A stretch of DNA of 64,000 nucleotides, from the NCBI GenBank assembly GCA_038501625.1, contig JAZAYU010000035.1, forward strand, positions 940,001 through 1,004,000, read 5' to 3'. This document shows positions 1-13,237 of the stretch, one piece after another. Within the stretch, counting starts at the first letter, position 1; every line of letters starts with the position of its first letter. This stretch comes from Corbicula japonica (taxonomy: Eukaryota; Mollusca; Bivalvia; Venerida; Cyrenidae). The notes beneath the pieces are model-generated. The model had not been told where the DNA came from. It saw nothing but the letters and a program-made list of their open reading frames with translations, and made no database searches. The translations under genes were made by a program, and so were the position numbers.

Positions 1-47
1 TAATAAATCCAAAACATTACAAAACTGGCGAAGTATCTTTCTTTTAA

Positions 48-264
48 CCCATTCCACCATCGATACACCTTAATTGCGAGGGCAAACAGTTTAAATCCAG
101 ATCAGCTAGCACATCTGATCAGGATCCAAACTGTTCGCCTTTTAATTTGTTAGATTATTTCTGAACAAAATGCGACAAGAGCAGATCCTGATCCTGATGT
201 GCCAGCTGATCTGGATCTACACTGGGCGCATACGCGTGAAAAGGCGTATATATGGAGGAAAGGG
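48..264. mobile_element. Family A MITE (TTAA-flanked, piggyBac-like)
   Basis: The element starts CCCATTCC and ends GGAAAGGG with TTAA on both sides (44-47, 265-268). The interior has two consecutive imperfect hairpins built from GTAGATCCAGATCAGC-type and TGATCAGGATC-type arms. TTAA duplication and CCC/GGG termini are the piggyBac signature; assignment is by these only. Confidence 0.7.
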
Positions 265-1464
265 TTAATGGACTGGTATGTTAGTGCTTTTCTGTATAAC
301 AGCTCCGTTAACCCTTTACTCCATAGACACACCTGTTGCGTGGGTGCTTAACACATGTGGCTGTTAAGGACATAAAAATTAGAACAAAGTGTCAATTTAG
401 GACATATTCAAACTGGCTGTATAAGACAGGTGGTTGCTTAAAGTAGGTGGCAGCTAAGGGAGGTTTAACTGTACATAGTTTTCAGATAATGTTTTGTTGA
501 CAGTGCATTAAAGTTTGAAAACGATTTGACCCAACATTCTATATTATGACCAATGTGGTTTGAAAACCTATCTGTACTCTGAAATCGGAGACGTTGAACC
601 CTGAGACAGGCTGGCACCAGGATTCAGTGATGGATCATCATGGAGCCAGCCAGGTAGCTACCAAACACAAAAAATTCGGCAATAAAATGATCAGATCACA
701 GAAATTATCCGATTAAGTACTATGCAAAGAACTTTTGTGTCATTTTAATTCGTCTTTACAGGAAAGTAATTAATACTGCATTTATGACCAAATAATCAGT
801 TATTCATCCCACATTAAAACCTAATTTTTTCAACGATTTTTTTTACTAATGAAAAATTGCAATATCTTAATGCAAAATCTCTCTCATTTTGATCAAACAG
901 TAATCAACGACTTATCAATTGTTTTCCAGAGTAAAAAATCCCCATCTTTTCTCAGCCCTAGGCAAGGATCTAGGCATTCTTTGCCAGTTAAAGCATATGT
1001 TCAATTAATAATGTATTGGAAATGGATTGCGATTCTCTACATCAAAAAGAATAAATTCATCGGCAAGGTCTAAAAACAGACAATTGTAATTAAATTGAAG
1101 GTGTATTTTTTACTGAAATTGTGCCAAGAACGGTAATTTTGTCGGATGAAAACATATGTTTTGATATTAAATAGGAGTGTGCTTCTTTATTGAACAAATA
1201 AAGCGAAGGATCCAAGTCATAAATATCCCCATTGAAGCCTGCATTTATTTGCCCTTTAATGGAAATGTACAAATTAATCGTGAATTGGAATGACATAAAA
1301 GTTGTTTCGTTTTTTTCTCTCTTCCACTCTTTTTTGTAAATTGAAGTTTACACTTAAAAAGGAAATAGTTATAGAAACAGTGTAAAAATAAGATAAGGAA
1401 GATATTATTGAAATGTGAAATAGCACATTAATTACTGACCATTTTTACCTATACCACATGTACA

Positions 1465-1683
1465 AGCCTTTTAACACAAAAGTGACCAGTTTAGATCCAG
1501 ATCAGCCAGCATATCTGTGCCATCTTATCTAGATCTACAATGTTCACTTCCTAGCCAGAAATAACCTAATGAATCTTAAAGCAAACAGTTTAGGTCCTGA
1601 TTAGATATGCATGTATGTGCTTGTCGATTAAAACTGTTTGTCCAGGCAATAAAAGCCTTAACTTTATAATGGAGTAAAGGGTT
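1465..1683. mobile_element. Family A MITE, degraded
   Basis: Contains CCAGTTTAGATCCAGATCAG, CCAGAAATAACCTAATGAAT and a GGAGTAAAGGGTT end. Confidence 0.65.
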
Positions 1684-1749
1684 CAGAAATTTGGAATAAA
1701 CATTTAATCGAGTACATGGCATGGATACTGTACAGCAACAATAGAATCT

Positions 1750-1838
1750 GATTGGTTGAAATGGCAACCAGTTGCAGCCAATCAGATGCTTTAGATTTGA
1801 GACTGGTCTCCAGATTTATGATCTTGAGCACAGGCATA
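1750..1838. mobile_element. Family B palindromic MITE, degraded
   Basis: Contains TGATTGGTTGAAATGGC, CAGCCAATCAGATGC and GATTTGAGACTGGTCTCC, with the left outer arm lost. Confidence 0.6.
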
Positions 1839-1969
1839 TCAGCTGGTGAACAGCATCCTTGTGGACTGACTCTAAAGGAAGTTGAAAATAGATGGACCGA
1901 TGGAGAAAGGGAGGATTCCAATAAGCTAGACGTACACTGTCGCATAAGCTGCATCAACACTGTTTGATT

Positions 1970-2098
1970 CTTGGTCAGAATACACCTAATGACTCTAAAA
2001 GCAACAAGAGTAGATCCAGATCTGATGGAAAAGATGTGCAGGCTGATCTGGGTCTACACTGATCACCCATGGGATAAAAGCCATAACCCATGGAGTGA
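1970..2098. mobile_element. Family A MITE, right half
   Basis: GGTCAGAATACACCTAATG and GTAGATCCAGATCTGATGG lead to GGCTGATCTGGGTCTACAC; the left hairpin is absent. Confidence 0.6.
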
Positions 2099-4082
2099 TG
2101 TGTTAAACTGCATCTTTTTAATCTAAAATTGATCTTTTTTTCCTCAAATTTAAGACAGGTGTTTTCCTTCATCAGAGACAACTGTCCTTTTGATAGAATT
2201 TGTCTTAAGGGGTAGAAAAGCACTTGAACCACACCTATCTTTAAAACAAATCTAACAGATTTAATTCTGTCAATTAGTACCTGATAACTGCCACCTTCTT
2301 ACAATAAGTGGCTGCAGGCATTTGACATTCGATTTTCACTGTTGATTTTTTTCTTTGTGTGATTAAAGTCTATAGAAAGATCATTTTATTACTATTCCAT
2401 TTAAATTAAACAAAAGTTATGGAAAGTCAATGCTAAGCCCATTAAATTTATTAAATGAATGCAAGCAAATCATTTTATTTCAATATACTGAACCAAAATA
2501 AAAACTTGTCAAAATTACAAGGGGATGTTTTGTCAGTGATGCTATATTTTATCTTTAACTTAAGTTGTGGTATATGTACATATCTCAACATTTGATAAAG
2601 CAAGGTTGTTATTTTTTTAAAAAGGTCAAGATTATCTTCTCTTTCTTAACTAATGATGAGAGCATTATTTTTTAAATAACAGTCTCAAACAGAATATCTG
2701 ACTGTCAAACTTAGAAGTTAAGTCATGTATGGCAGGAAAAACATATAAGTTTAAGTCCACTCACATGCAAAGAAATAAGATACAGTTACGTAAATATCAT
2801 TTTTTGCAAATGACCTCCCTTTCAATGAAAGAAAGAACAAAATCCAACTGTTAATTTGCCAAAACTAAATAACTCATTAATTTTTTTTTATAAATGATAG
2901 AATACTGAATCAACAGCTGCAAAGATAAACATACTGGTGATCAAATTGCTCCCGGTAGAGGTCTACACTTTATGCAAGTATGACAAAAGATGTTTCAAGC
3001 AAACCAACATTGATCATTCACTGTACATTTTTTCATTGACTTTGCAGTATGATATATATATACTAAGGGGATGGAACATTCTAGGCATTTAATATTACAC
3101 ATTCAAGTGTGTGGAACATTTCAGACAATTAAGAATTACAAAGTACAGGCGGCACAAATTATCATAAACATGTGCCAATATCTGTCACTTTTATCCAGGA
3201 GGGTCCCAACCCCCTCCCCAACCCCCTCCCCAACCCCCTTTTTTTTTAAAATTTGGTGAGTTCATTTATTGACCAGTAATTTTTACTTGGAATCTGTTGA
3301 CAACAGCACAGAAGAGAATGTTGATTGGGGCCTACGTGGTATTTAAAATACAAGAACAAGTATAGTCATTTCCGAACGATATTTTTTATTTCAAAGTGCA
3401 AGATATCTTAAGATAAACAAAAATTAATTTTTAGCATGCAGTTGAACCATTTTTGTAGAAGATGATTAGTGGTCACACTAAAGTAATACAGGTGGTTCAG
3501 GAACCAGCCAATTTTGTCTACGATTTTTGCGAGCCTATTACCAAATTAACTCAGTGATTGATTGAAATTTTTTTAAAGCAGATGTAAAAAATTAAGACTT
3601 GTGTGATAATGCATAGTGTATAGAAGAAGTTAAAACAAAATTGCATTTATAATTTTGGGTGAATGCAAATTATTATCTTTAGAAATCTTATATTTTTGTT
3701 ACAATAAAGCCGCAAGTGCTCAGCTAGTGAAGAGTTAAAAGTGATGGTGTTCTAACATATGTAGCAAAGAAGTTTATGGTTAGGATATATGTACGTGATT
3801 TTATTGTTGATGTCTGGGTTTGTTCTATTTACAAAAGTCAGGTTTTTAAGGCCCGTACATAATACAGTAGAATTCGGTTATTTGAATAGCCTATTTGTCA
3901 GGATCCTTAATTCAATTATCCGGAGTATCATAATACACGGAGCTTACAAATTCTCAGTGGTGGGTGGGGTAATGCGCTTAGTAATATCTGTATCATCATT
4001 TTCAATAAAATATAATATATTGTAAATTCAGAATCTTAGATAAAGCTATAATGGGAGTCTATGGATTGGGATACCGTCCCTG

Positions 4083-4217
4083 TGCTGAAGACTATAACAC
4101 TGACCTTGGAAACCAGTCTCAATTCTCAAGCATCTGATTGGCCAGTCACCATTTCAGCCAACTAGATCCTTGAGATTTGAGATTGGTTTCCATTCTCAGT
4201 TTTATAATCTTGGGGGC
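4083..4217. mobile_element. Family B palindromic MITE
   Basis: Two arms facing each other: AAACCAGTCTCAATTCTCAA with GATTGGCCAG, and CCTTGAGATTTGAGATTGGT, bordered by ATAACACTGA and CAGTTTTATAATCTTG. Moderately diverged. Confidence 0.7.
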
Positions 4218-4888
4218 CTGGACAAGTAAACACTGACATGTTCATTACCACATCGGAGGAAAATGGTGAAATACCAAGGTATTTTTAATCAATGAGATGT
4301 GAAACAGGTCTACAATATATTGGCATTTTTACAATTCAGTACAAGACTATCTGGTTGTTCTATATTTCCTGTCATTAAAGAAATCATAATTGAATATTGA
4401 ATTCTGCAAAATACATTCATCCGGTATTGATGCGAGTGTAATCATGCATGGATTTACAATATTCCTTACAACTGATTAAGACTTTAGCCCTTTATTAAAG
4501 AAAACTTGTCTTTGAGCATGGATTCATCCATATGCTTGTTCATTGAGGGTGTTGGGTATGAAATGTATCGGAACAAAAACGTGACAGCTCCAATCATAAT
4601 TGAATGGCTTTTATCCTGTTTCTGCACCGAGGTGATCCATTGATCATTGTGGAATATGTTTCCTTAGCATGAAGTCTGTTATATTTTATGTTTCAGTAAT
4701 TTACATCAGCATTTGTTAAGCTGTCCAGCTTGCCCTACAGAAGCTTACATGTGCTGTGTGCTAGAGAGAGTTGGAGAAACGCTCTTTAAATCCTGCAGCC
4801 TGCAGTATCTTGAAAGGACTTTTGCTTTATATGGCAAGTAAAAACTCTCACACTAATCCTTCACAACAAAAACTGCATAAGTTATGTC

Positions 4889-5290
4889 AAGGAAACTAAT
4901 CAGTCTCACCAATTTTTGCAAATATATCATTTTCCACATGACAAATGCTGCAATCAGTAAAGGAATCTTATCCCACACGGCAAATGCTGCAAATGGTATG
5001 TCAAGGAATTTTATCACACATGGCAAATGCCGCAGTCGGTATGTCATGGAATTTTATCCCACAGGGCAAATGTGGCATTCAGTATAACAAGGAATCTTAT
5101 CCTAAATGGCAAATGCTGCCGTAGGTATGTCAGGGAATGTTATACCATTATTATTGCAAATGTTACTATTGGTATGTGAAGGAATTTAATCCCACATGGA
5201 AAATGCTGCTAATGGTATGTCAAGGCAATTGGTATATCAAGGAATCCTTATTTGTCTTGACAATTGCTGCAAATGGCATGTCAGAGACTC
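4889..5290. repeat. 43-bp minisatellite
   Basis: Units beginning GGCAAATGCTGC start at about 4979, 5022, 5065 and 5108, an exact 43-bp step, with more diverged units on both sides. Consensus elements are GGTATGTCAAGGAATTTTATC and CCACATGG-like joints. Confidence 0.8.
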
Positions 5291-5661
5291 CCATTTGTCC
5301 ATGCCAGTGATGCAGATGTCATCCCTCTGGCTGCAAAAGTTTTGTGGAAAGATCTAAGATAAAAAAGGAAAACTGCTAGCAGTACTTGAGTCTTGTGATA
5401 TTAAATGTAAAGAATGTATCACTTCCTTTGAATCACATAATGTCTAGGATGTCCCACAGATCTTAAATCTTTCAATATCAAATATCTAGATTGTTCGATG
5501 CCCCCTGCACCTTGTTATGCTTTAATGTCTAAAACACTTTTCACTCTGTACCTTGTAATGCTTATGTCAAATATGTTTTGTGCCTATGTTACCTTTTAAT
5601 GCCTAAAATGTCTTAAATGTTTTGTGGCCCCATTACCTTGTAATGCACATTTTATTACATA

Positions 5662-5783
5662 AGTGTAATATAAACAGTGTACATCCCGATCAGCCAGCAC
5701 ATCTGTGCCATCACAGATGTGCCAGCTGATCTCGAACTACACTGTCCTCCTAATCAATACAGGTGTATATATGGAGGAAAGGG
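5662..5783. mobile_element. Family A MITE with internal deletion
   Basis: One hairpin only (ATCAGCCAGCACATCTGTGC facing GATGTGCCAGCTGATC), ending ATATATGGAGGAAAGGG before TTAA at 5784-5787. Confidence 0.65.
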
Positions 5784-5787
5784 TTAA

Positions 5788-7491
5788 ACTAGCAATCTTA
5801 TTGGCTGAAAATGATCACATCTAACCAATAGCAAGCCCCAGATCTGAGTCACAACCCTGAGACGCACACCTACAGTTACTAACAAAGTATATTCTAATAA
5901 AACAAACCCTGATCGTATTACAGTATATTTACCATGATCAAGATCAAGGTCCCTGTTTTCTTGTACCCATGTTTCTCCCTTTAAATATTGTTTACCATCC
6001 AGCATGATATTTATCATACTAGGAGATATCTCATAATTGCTCTTCAATTAAACGATTCCAATATTGGTTGAGTAGTCACAGCTTTAGTGGGTGGTTAATA
6101 TGTCTTCGCACTTCCATTGATGTTTCTCTACTGCCACAGAACTCTCCTTAAACCAATAAATTCTGAAGCTGAAACAGAACAACAACAATTACGAACCTTT
6201 GAAGTAAACAGTATTACCGCAAATTGTACTAGGCTGCATTTTAAACAAAAATGGCCGCACTTCTTCTCGTAACCACAAGCTTTCAATTGTTTTTAAAATA
6301 TTTTATGCAATTAAATTTATTCACTGTTGTACCGACACAAATCACCCACCATGTTTATGCTATCTAGTGATGATGTTTTACATTATCCATTATGCAATAC
6401 TCTCAATAAATTCTTCAAGACAACTTTATGGTCAAGGTTAGCTAGCCTTCTTTCTGGTTCAATCACATAAATATTTTTTTTACCAATTAAAAGCAGGGAG
6501 TAATTAATCTGCAACAGAATCACAAGAAACAAACTACACATCATTTAGGAAGGGTCAGATGCAAAATTTCTAGAACGAGGGTTTGTTTGGGGCAGTCTTG
6601 TTAATATTATCAACTTATGTAAGTTACATGATAATTTACAACTTTCTGGCGAAAAATCGCGGAAAATAAAATACTGATACCCCAAAAGGGTTTCAAGCAA
6701 CCCCATTGAATCACCTCTGGATCTGCCCCTGACTGGGTAACAAGGAAAACATTTCAATAGGACAAGCAGCAAATCCCTCTTCGACTTTGTAAATACAAAT
6801 GGTGGAAACTGAATAAGGGGAGGTAATTCAGAACAAGATTAACAGCATCCTCTTGGTGCTGTGGCATATCTATAAAATTTAATATATGTGCTTCATTTTT
6901 TTCCAAATTTTATTAGAATTACAATGATTTTCTTCAATTACAATGAGTATCCATCCCTTTCCAAATATATATTTAAAAAATAACAACAAAAAAACTGATA
7001 AACTAACCAAGCAAACCAAAAATGCTAGTACATTACACAGTCAATTTAACAGAAAACAGGTTAGCCAGAGTAACACAGTGTCCATCTTTGAAGATTTTCT
7101 GCTCTAGGTGGTAACTTAGCAAGCTTTCACATCATGCATTTCATCCAAATGAGCTATCAGACCACATTTACATGTACAACTGGTCGGACTATCATTTTAG
7201 TAAATTCCATGCAACCCCGACGAAGTAAGAAAATTGTACTCTCCAGTTTAACTGCATCTTGCCAAACTTTTTTTTTTCGATTATCACTGTGCTTTCCCTT
7301 TATTAGAGGAGGACTGCCAGTGTGTGTGCTACTTGTTTATCACCAATATCCTCCATGTGATACTAGACAGACTTTCACCCTCCTTAAAGAAAGATAGCTG
7401 TATGTTCAACCTTGAAGTCTCTATGGCTTGAACAGCTGGAATGCGGTTCAACCTTATTAGTCAGTTAGACTGAGACTTCAGGTATCTTTAA
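5788..7491. other. Gene-free stretch
   Basis: AT-rich sequence without a recognised gene or repeat. Open frames of up to 87 codons have no family resemblance and no splice context. Confidence 0.5.
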
Positions 7492-7720
7492 CCCTTACTC
7501 CAAATATAAAGGTTCTATTCATTGTGCAACTAGTGCAGATCCAGATCAGCCAGCACAACTTTGCCATCAGATCTGGATCCTCTACACTGGCCACTTTTTT
7601 TTGTCAGAAATAATCTAATGAATCAAAAGCGTACAGTGCAGATCCTGATCAGATGTTGTAATTATGTGTACTGATCTTCTTAGCTTGCCCATGGGCTAAC
7701 AGCCATATCCAAGGGTGTAT
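7492..7720. mobile_element. Family A MITE
   Basis: Starts after TTAA (7488-7491) with CCCTTACTCC, followed by GTGCAGATCCAGATCAGCC and CAGAAATAATCTAATGAATC; the right end is eroded. Confidence 0.65.
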
Positions 7721-7934
7721 TGAGTTATCTTATTAGGAAGTTTGATGAGAAATCTGGCCTGGTGATGACTGTTACATCAGAGTCTGGTGACCCCTAAACA
7801 GTGACACAAGGTCCAAACCTTAATGCAAGTAACAGATACCTTATCTTGCATACCATTAACATACTATTCTTGGTGTTCTTGTTTATTTAGTTTTTTTTAC
7901 CCTTTTCTCCTCACCCTCCGTATATGTGCCTTTA

Positions 7935-8118
7935 TGTCATGGGCAAAACCGTGTAGATCCAGATCAGAGGACAGGATCTACACAGTTTGCTTTTTGGATA
8001 AAAGGTTATTCTCACCAACAAGTGAACAGTGTAGATCCTGGTCAGATGGCATGGGTGTGCTGGCTGATCGGATCTACACTGTCTGCAGTAAAATGCTTAT
8101 ATATGGGGTAAAGGGTCA
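7935..8118. mobile_element. Family A MITE
   Basis: GTGTAGATCCAGATCAGAGG through CTGATCGGATCTACACTGTC, ending ATATATGGGGTAAAGGGTCA. A 124-codon open frame across it is not a gene. Confidence 0.65.
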
Positions 8119-9160
8119 ACTGAGTTTTCTGAAAAATACTCTAAAAAAGATTTTTTATACCTTGGTCACTTCAATGCACAATCAGAACAGAATTTAATAA
8201 ATGCTGTTGATCTTAGCATTGTGAACTTCCAATAATAAAATGAAGCACCTGTTCAAAAAATTAAATTAAAATAATTTTTCTTTATGTTACCTTCTTATTA
8301 TGCATCGAAACAATCATTAAATTATTGACATACAACAAAATATTAACAGTTACAATTTCACTTCTGACCTTAGATAAGAAAATAAACAATTATGAACAAA
8401 ACATGATTTAATAAGTATTTTGATCAAACTGACATTTCAAAGATAACTAAACACAATTTATAAAGCCACTTTGAAATTCTTCTCTCAACAAATTGAGCAG
8501 TTTTGATTGTTATCATTAATTTTCACAAATTCCTTAAAATATCATTGTTTGTTTGCATGTTAGAGGCTAATTTTAGTTTCGATTGAGAAAGGGTGATCTC
8601 TGAAGTTAAAGTTCTCAATACTCGCGGGTATTGCCGAATTTTATTACAAACTTCGGGGTTCACAATTATTGCCCCATATGGCAATACAGCAAATGAAAAC
8701 TTGAATTATGACTTCTAACAATGAACTAATACGTTTTATCAAATCAAATAATAACAGCTTAATAACAAAGTTAAGATATTGTACACGCAAACATTAGAAG
8801 TAAATAATCGTTACGGTATTGGCAAGAGTTATACAAGAGGCAATAACTTCTCTCTGTTCCTCATTTGTCAGCATGAAGACCATTCAAAAGAAAGATAATT
8901 GATTTACATATTACAGTTTTCTTCTTAAGTTACAGGTTGTCTTTTCATCTATTTTGCAGACGGAGTGACTATTTTTAATGGATTTGATGCATTCAAGGTG
9001 GCTGATTGCAATACAGTAGTATAATTCCAGAAACTACGGAACATTGAATACAGCCTTGGTTTTATTTACACTTGTTATTTCTGATCAATTTTCTGGAGAT
9101 TTCTGTGTATACTTATAAAATTTGACTTAAACACAATGCTTTATGGCATCCCTGTTTTAC

Positions 9161-9726
9161 TTAAAGTGGCAGTCCATCAAATTTTATGCATTTTTAAAGA
9201 AAGATAATAATATTGTATCGTCAAATATTAAATACAAAAGCTCCAAGTGATGGGTGTTACTAGAATGCATGTTCAAATTATTGGGGTCGACATTACTTTG
9301 GAGCAAATAAACGTTAATGAATATTCAGTTGTCACATGATTATTTTCATTAACAAACATCATAATGGAGACCGAAGCATAAAGAGGTGAGAAATAGCCAT
9401 TTGAAGTCAAAATGTATGGTATTTCGTAATGCTCATTCTTCCTTGACGTTTATTTGTTTTTATTCTGGCGGGACGGGGATTATTTCGTTCTCCTTACGTT
9501 AGACTACGCATGCGTATGCATATAGTAAATTGACCTCATTTGCATCTCTCGCGGTGAGGCATCAATTTTTGTACATAATAACTATATCCGTGTAATGTAA
9601 GTAAACGAGTTAGATTTCTTCATCCTATTTGGTGTTTCTGTCTGTGGCGGTTTAAATTATGAAAATTTATGTAAAAACTTACTTTTCATTAACAGTTTTT
9701 ACATAATTGATGAAAAGTCACTTTAA
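9161..9726. mobile_element. TTAA-flanked inverted-repeat element, about 0.56 kb
   Basis: The left end TTAAAGTGGCAGTCCATCAA and the complement of the right end TTAAAGTGACTTTTCATCAA are similar inverted copies, and TTAA borders both. Near the right end is a perfect 13-bp-stem hairpin (TTATGTAAAAACT at 9667-9679, complement at 9694-9706). No coding sequence was seen. Confidence 0.5.
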
Positions 9727-9764
9727 ACCTTTTACTTCACAGAAAATGTATTTATTGCATGGAT

Positions 9765-9915
9765 GAACAGTTCAGATCAAGATCAGCCAACACAACTATG
9801 CAATCTGATCAGGATCTGCACTGTTTCCTTTTAGATTAATTAGGTTATTCCAACAAAATAGATCCAAAGGAAATGGCTCAGTTGTGCTTGCTGATCTGAA
9901 TCTAAGTTGGAATAG
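9765..9915. mobile_element. Family A MITE, diverged
   Basis: GAACAGTTCAGATCAAGATC, CTGATCAGGATCTGCACTG, and GCTGATCTGAATCTAAGTTG in the usual order. Confidence 0.55.
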
Positions 9916-10611
9916 CAATTGTAGCAATTGAATCTTTTATCAACTACTACAGAATATGGTACTTTTAATATACTGATTTTAACTATTTTTCAAAGTTCTT
10001 TTCCTAACTAATTAAAGTAAAGTAAAGTAAATGTTAAAGATTTTTTTGCCACAAAGAAAAGTCTATATATGGCAGTGCATTAAATGTTGTATGAGTGCGG
10101 TCTTACTTGTGCCCAAGTAACAAACTTTTGTGGTTTATGAAAACCTGACTCTATGAATTCATCTAATACGGTGCCGTTTCACAACACAAACTGAAAGTAA
10201 GGTGTGCCAATAATTAATGGGAAATTGTCAAACACTAATCATACAAATTAGACTCTTAAACTGACCTTGTATTGCACATGTCAGATGTGTATCGTAATCA
10301 TATCTTAATTTCATGAATAAATGTCAAAATTATCAACTTACGTTCATTTTCAAACATCAAATGTACCAAAAAACTTTCTAAAACTTTTTAATTTCTGAAC
10401 ATTGACAAGTGTGTTGCATTGAAAAGAACGTGGAATTGATAAAGATTGTACCTTCCTACTGACATTTAATTTCGAAATACAATAGAGTACTGGTCGACCA
10501 ACATAAGTTGACAATGTTTACAGTTAGTAATAAATGGTAAACACTGGTAATGCAAATTTATGCCCAAATTACACATAAAAAGTACTGTTTTACCAACTCC
10601 ATATCTCATCA

Positions 10612-10684
10612 CCTTGATAGCGCAGTGGTTAAAGCCTCCGGCTAACACTTGCCTGATTTTAATTCCACACGGGCTCGATCTACA
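10612..10684 (+). other. tRNA-like (SINE-type) sequence
   Basis: TAGCGCAGTGGTTAAAGC is an A-box match and GGGCTCGATCT resembles a B box about 50 nt later. The cloverleaf does not fold cleanly, so this is likely a tRNA-derived SINE head or pseudogene and not a functional tRNA. Confidence 0.4.
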
Positions 10685-11121
10685 CTGATTTTGGATTTTA
10701 GATATATATTTATTAAGTTTTATTGTAGTTATGTCAACGCATAATATAAATTTAGCTTAATTTTATTTATTTATTTTTTCTTGTACTCTTGGAGGCTGCT
10801 TCCACCTCATAATGTTACCCTTTTTAATATTTCTGCATCTTGAATAGCTTCTTTTTTTGTTACTTTTCATATTTTATGCAGGAATACATTAACACGAGGT
10901 TTTCGTTGTTCAAAGAGGATCTCGCGGAAATAATTATATAGTGAACATTTTTTAAAAATATTAAAAGAAAAAAATACATGTTTCGAACCTATAACACAGT
11001 TGATAGCATTGTCATTTCAACTTAATATTATTGACTATGCTTTAGACCACTAAAGAAGATTAATTTTATATCTAATTGAAAATAAATTTTATCTTTGCAC
11101 CATTTATTAATGTTTTAACAG

Positions 11122-11328
11122 ATGTGCGACCAGTGTAGATCCAGATCAGCCACCACATCCATGCCATCTGATCTGGATCTGCACTGGTTGCATCTTGGTC
11201 AGAAATAACCTAATGAATCTAAAAGCAAACACTGTAGATCCTGATCAGAGGGCACAGATGTGCCAGTTGAACTGGATCTACACTGTTCATCCATGCGAGA
11301 TAGGTTTATCTAGGGAGTAAGGGGTCAT
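11122..11328. mobile_element. Family A MITE, well preserved inside
   Basis: GCGACCAGTGTAGATCCAG, GCCATCTGATCTGGATCTGC, AGAAATAACCTAATGAATCT and AACTGGATCTACACTGTTC follow the full two-hairpin order; the outer ends have drifted. Confidence 0.7.
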
Positions 11329-11510
11329 ATTTACCTGACCAAACTATCTAGCATTTGTATCTAGCTTTTCTTTTACAAACCACCAGGCTTCGTGATTGTA
11401 ACATTATTTCCTACTTATCTCAAATATGTGCTATAAGAGCCTTCATAAATAAGAAATAACTGTTCATTCTTCAGTTGCAATGAGATCAATCATATCATAT
11501 TATGCCATTT

Positions 11511-11840
11511 TAAAGGGGCATAACTCAAAATTTATTCAAATTGAAGTTATCAAATTTTGTTGTCTTGTAATGATGTTATTCATTCAGATATTATATTCCA
11601 AGAATTAAGTTAAAAGGACAAGTACTAAGTCAAGTAAAGTTATAAGCAACATTTAGTTTCATTTATAAGTCATTTAAGAAGGGCATTCATCAAAATATAG
11701 TCAAAAAGGAGATATCATTCTTGTTGTTACTGATGGCTTTGTTCATGCTAATGATATTAGTGTTAAGTCAAACAGACCAAGTACTTTCAAACTTATAAGC
11801 GACATAAAGTTTTTTATTAACAACATTTGAAAATAGCAAA
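11511..11840. repeat. Dispersed molluscan-type repeat fragment
   Basis: Contains AAAGGGGCATAACTCAAAA and repeated GACTTTGTTCATG/AAGTATTATAATC-like blocks. Similar AAGGGGCATAACTCC text occurs at about 28296 in a TFG intron and inside the 165/175-bp array. Class unknown. Confidence 0.4.
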
Positions 11841-11936
11841 AATCCAAAAATAGTCAAACATAGTTATTACTTATTGTCACAGATGACTTTGTTCATGTCG
11901 ATGATAAATTCCAAGTATTATAATCAAATTGTTTTG

Positions 11937-12263
11937 CCAATGACTGTTCCAAGGTGGTAACCCCTTAGGTTCTCATTTTTTCTTGTAAAAGAACCTAGAA
12001 GCTCGATCTGTTTCTTTTATTTCTGTCATTGTGTTCTTGCTGATTTGACTCCAGGGGCTCTGATCTCAGTAAGATGATTGTGTACCCGCATATTTGCTTG
12101 ACAATTCTATTAACCTTTTTTTGTATGTTTGAGTGTTTTTGCATGCTGTCAAGTTGATTGGAGGATTGAAGTTTTTTTCAACAAGACAACTTGTACTTGT
12201 GTGTTGATATGAGAACCTGTTGGGACAAGTGTGAGGTTGGTACCCTAGAACCTGGTTTAAGCA
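11937..12263 (+). repeat. Family C repeat, left part, interrupted by the LINE
   Basis: Shares TGTTCTTGCTGATTT, TGAGAACCTGTTGGG, CAAGTGTGAGGTTGGT and CCTAGAACCTGGTTTAA with the uninterrupted copy at 57.2-57.7 kb. The continuation is found at 14660, after the LINE. Confidence 0.7.
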
Positions 12264-12300
12264 TTTTCTTTCCACTATTCACGACAATAGCTTTGAACAG

Positions 12301-13197
12301 ATGATCGACTTCCCAACTAGAGGAGACAACATCCTAGACCTATTTCTAACAAACCGACCCTCACTGGTCCAGCGATGCAAACCTATTCCAGGAGTGAGCG
12401 ATCATGATGTCGTACTTGTTCAAGCCCAAACTACAGCCACCAGAGCCAAACCACCCAAGCAGAAGATCCTACACTGGAAGAATGCAGACACCGCCAACAT
12501 ACACTCAGCTATAAATTCCTTTAGCTCCGAATTCACCTCCAAGTACCATGCTTCAACTAATATTGACACCCTGTGGAATACTTTTAAAGTCTTTGTCATC
12601 AACACCATTGAAGCCTGCGTGCCATCAAAGTTCACGTTATCCAGGTTCAACCAGCCATGGATAACACGAAAGGCAAAACGTCTCTCCAGAAGGAAAAAGC
12701 GTGCTTTTAAAAATGCTAGGATGAGTGGCTCTCAAGATGACCTAGACTACTACCACAAGCTGAAGAAGGAGACACAACAAGAGTGTAAAGACGCCTACAA
12801 CACATATATCAAAGACATGGTGTCTGACAGAAACCCCAAGAAGATTTATTCTCTGGTAAAGGGAAAAAAATGTGACAGCAGCGGTGTGTCACCCATTAAG
12901 TCTGAGGGTCTGTCCCACAGTGACGCTTCTTCCAAGGCCACGATACTCAACAGGCAATTCAGCAGTGTATTCACAACTGAAAACCAGACTAGCTTACCAT
13001 CCCTTGGACCCAGCCCACACCCCGACATGCACGACTTTACCGTTACTACGAAGGGTGTCACCAAGCTACTGCGTGACCTGGACCCACACAAGGCTACTGG
13101 ACCAGACCAGATCCCCACCAGATTCCTGAAAGACTACGCAGAGGAACTTTCCCCTTCGCTGGCACTAATATTCCAAGCCAGATACCTACAGACTTGA
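12301..13197 (+). pseudogene. LINE fragment: endonuclease C-terminus to start of RT
   Basis: This is a 298-codon open stretch containing the SDHDVV endonuclease end motif, a basic linker (RKAKRLSRRKKRAFKNAR), and the RT entry motif DPHKATGPDQIPTRFLKDYA. It ends in an aberrant ARYLQT stop, caused by a deletion or frameshift relative to the usual family sequence. Confidence 0.85.
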
Positions 13198-13237
13198 GGC
13201 AGGCGAATGTTACCCCAATCTTCAAGAAATTGACCGC

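Larger units (their letters stand above)
269..4082. other. Gene-free stretch
   Basis: Apart from the repeat copies listed at 1.5-2.1 kb, I see AT-rich sequence with no recognisable gene. A short C-rich tandem repeat (CCCAACCCCCTC type, three units) lies at about 3206-3240. Short open frames have no family resemblance. Confidence 0.6.

Noticed and set aside
4889..5290. Regular 43-bp repeats that might suggest a CRISPR array
   Set aside because: Units are contiguous and diverge together with no conserved-repeat/variable-spacer alternation, and the sequence is animal. It is a minisatellite.
7823..8197. A 124-codon open frame
   Set aside because: It runs through a family A MITE and its amino-acid sequence simply reads the repeat; no conserved domain.
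10612..10684. Functional tRNA gene
   Set aside because: A and B boxes match but acceptor and anticodon stems do not pair well, so it is listed only as tRNA-like.
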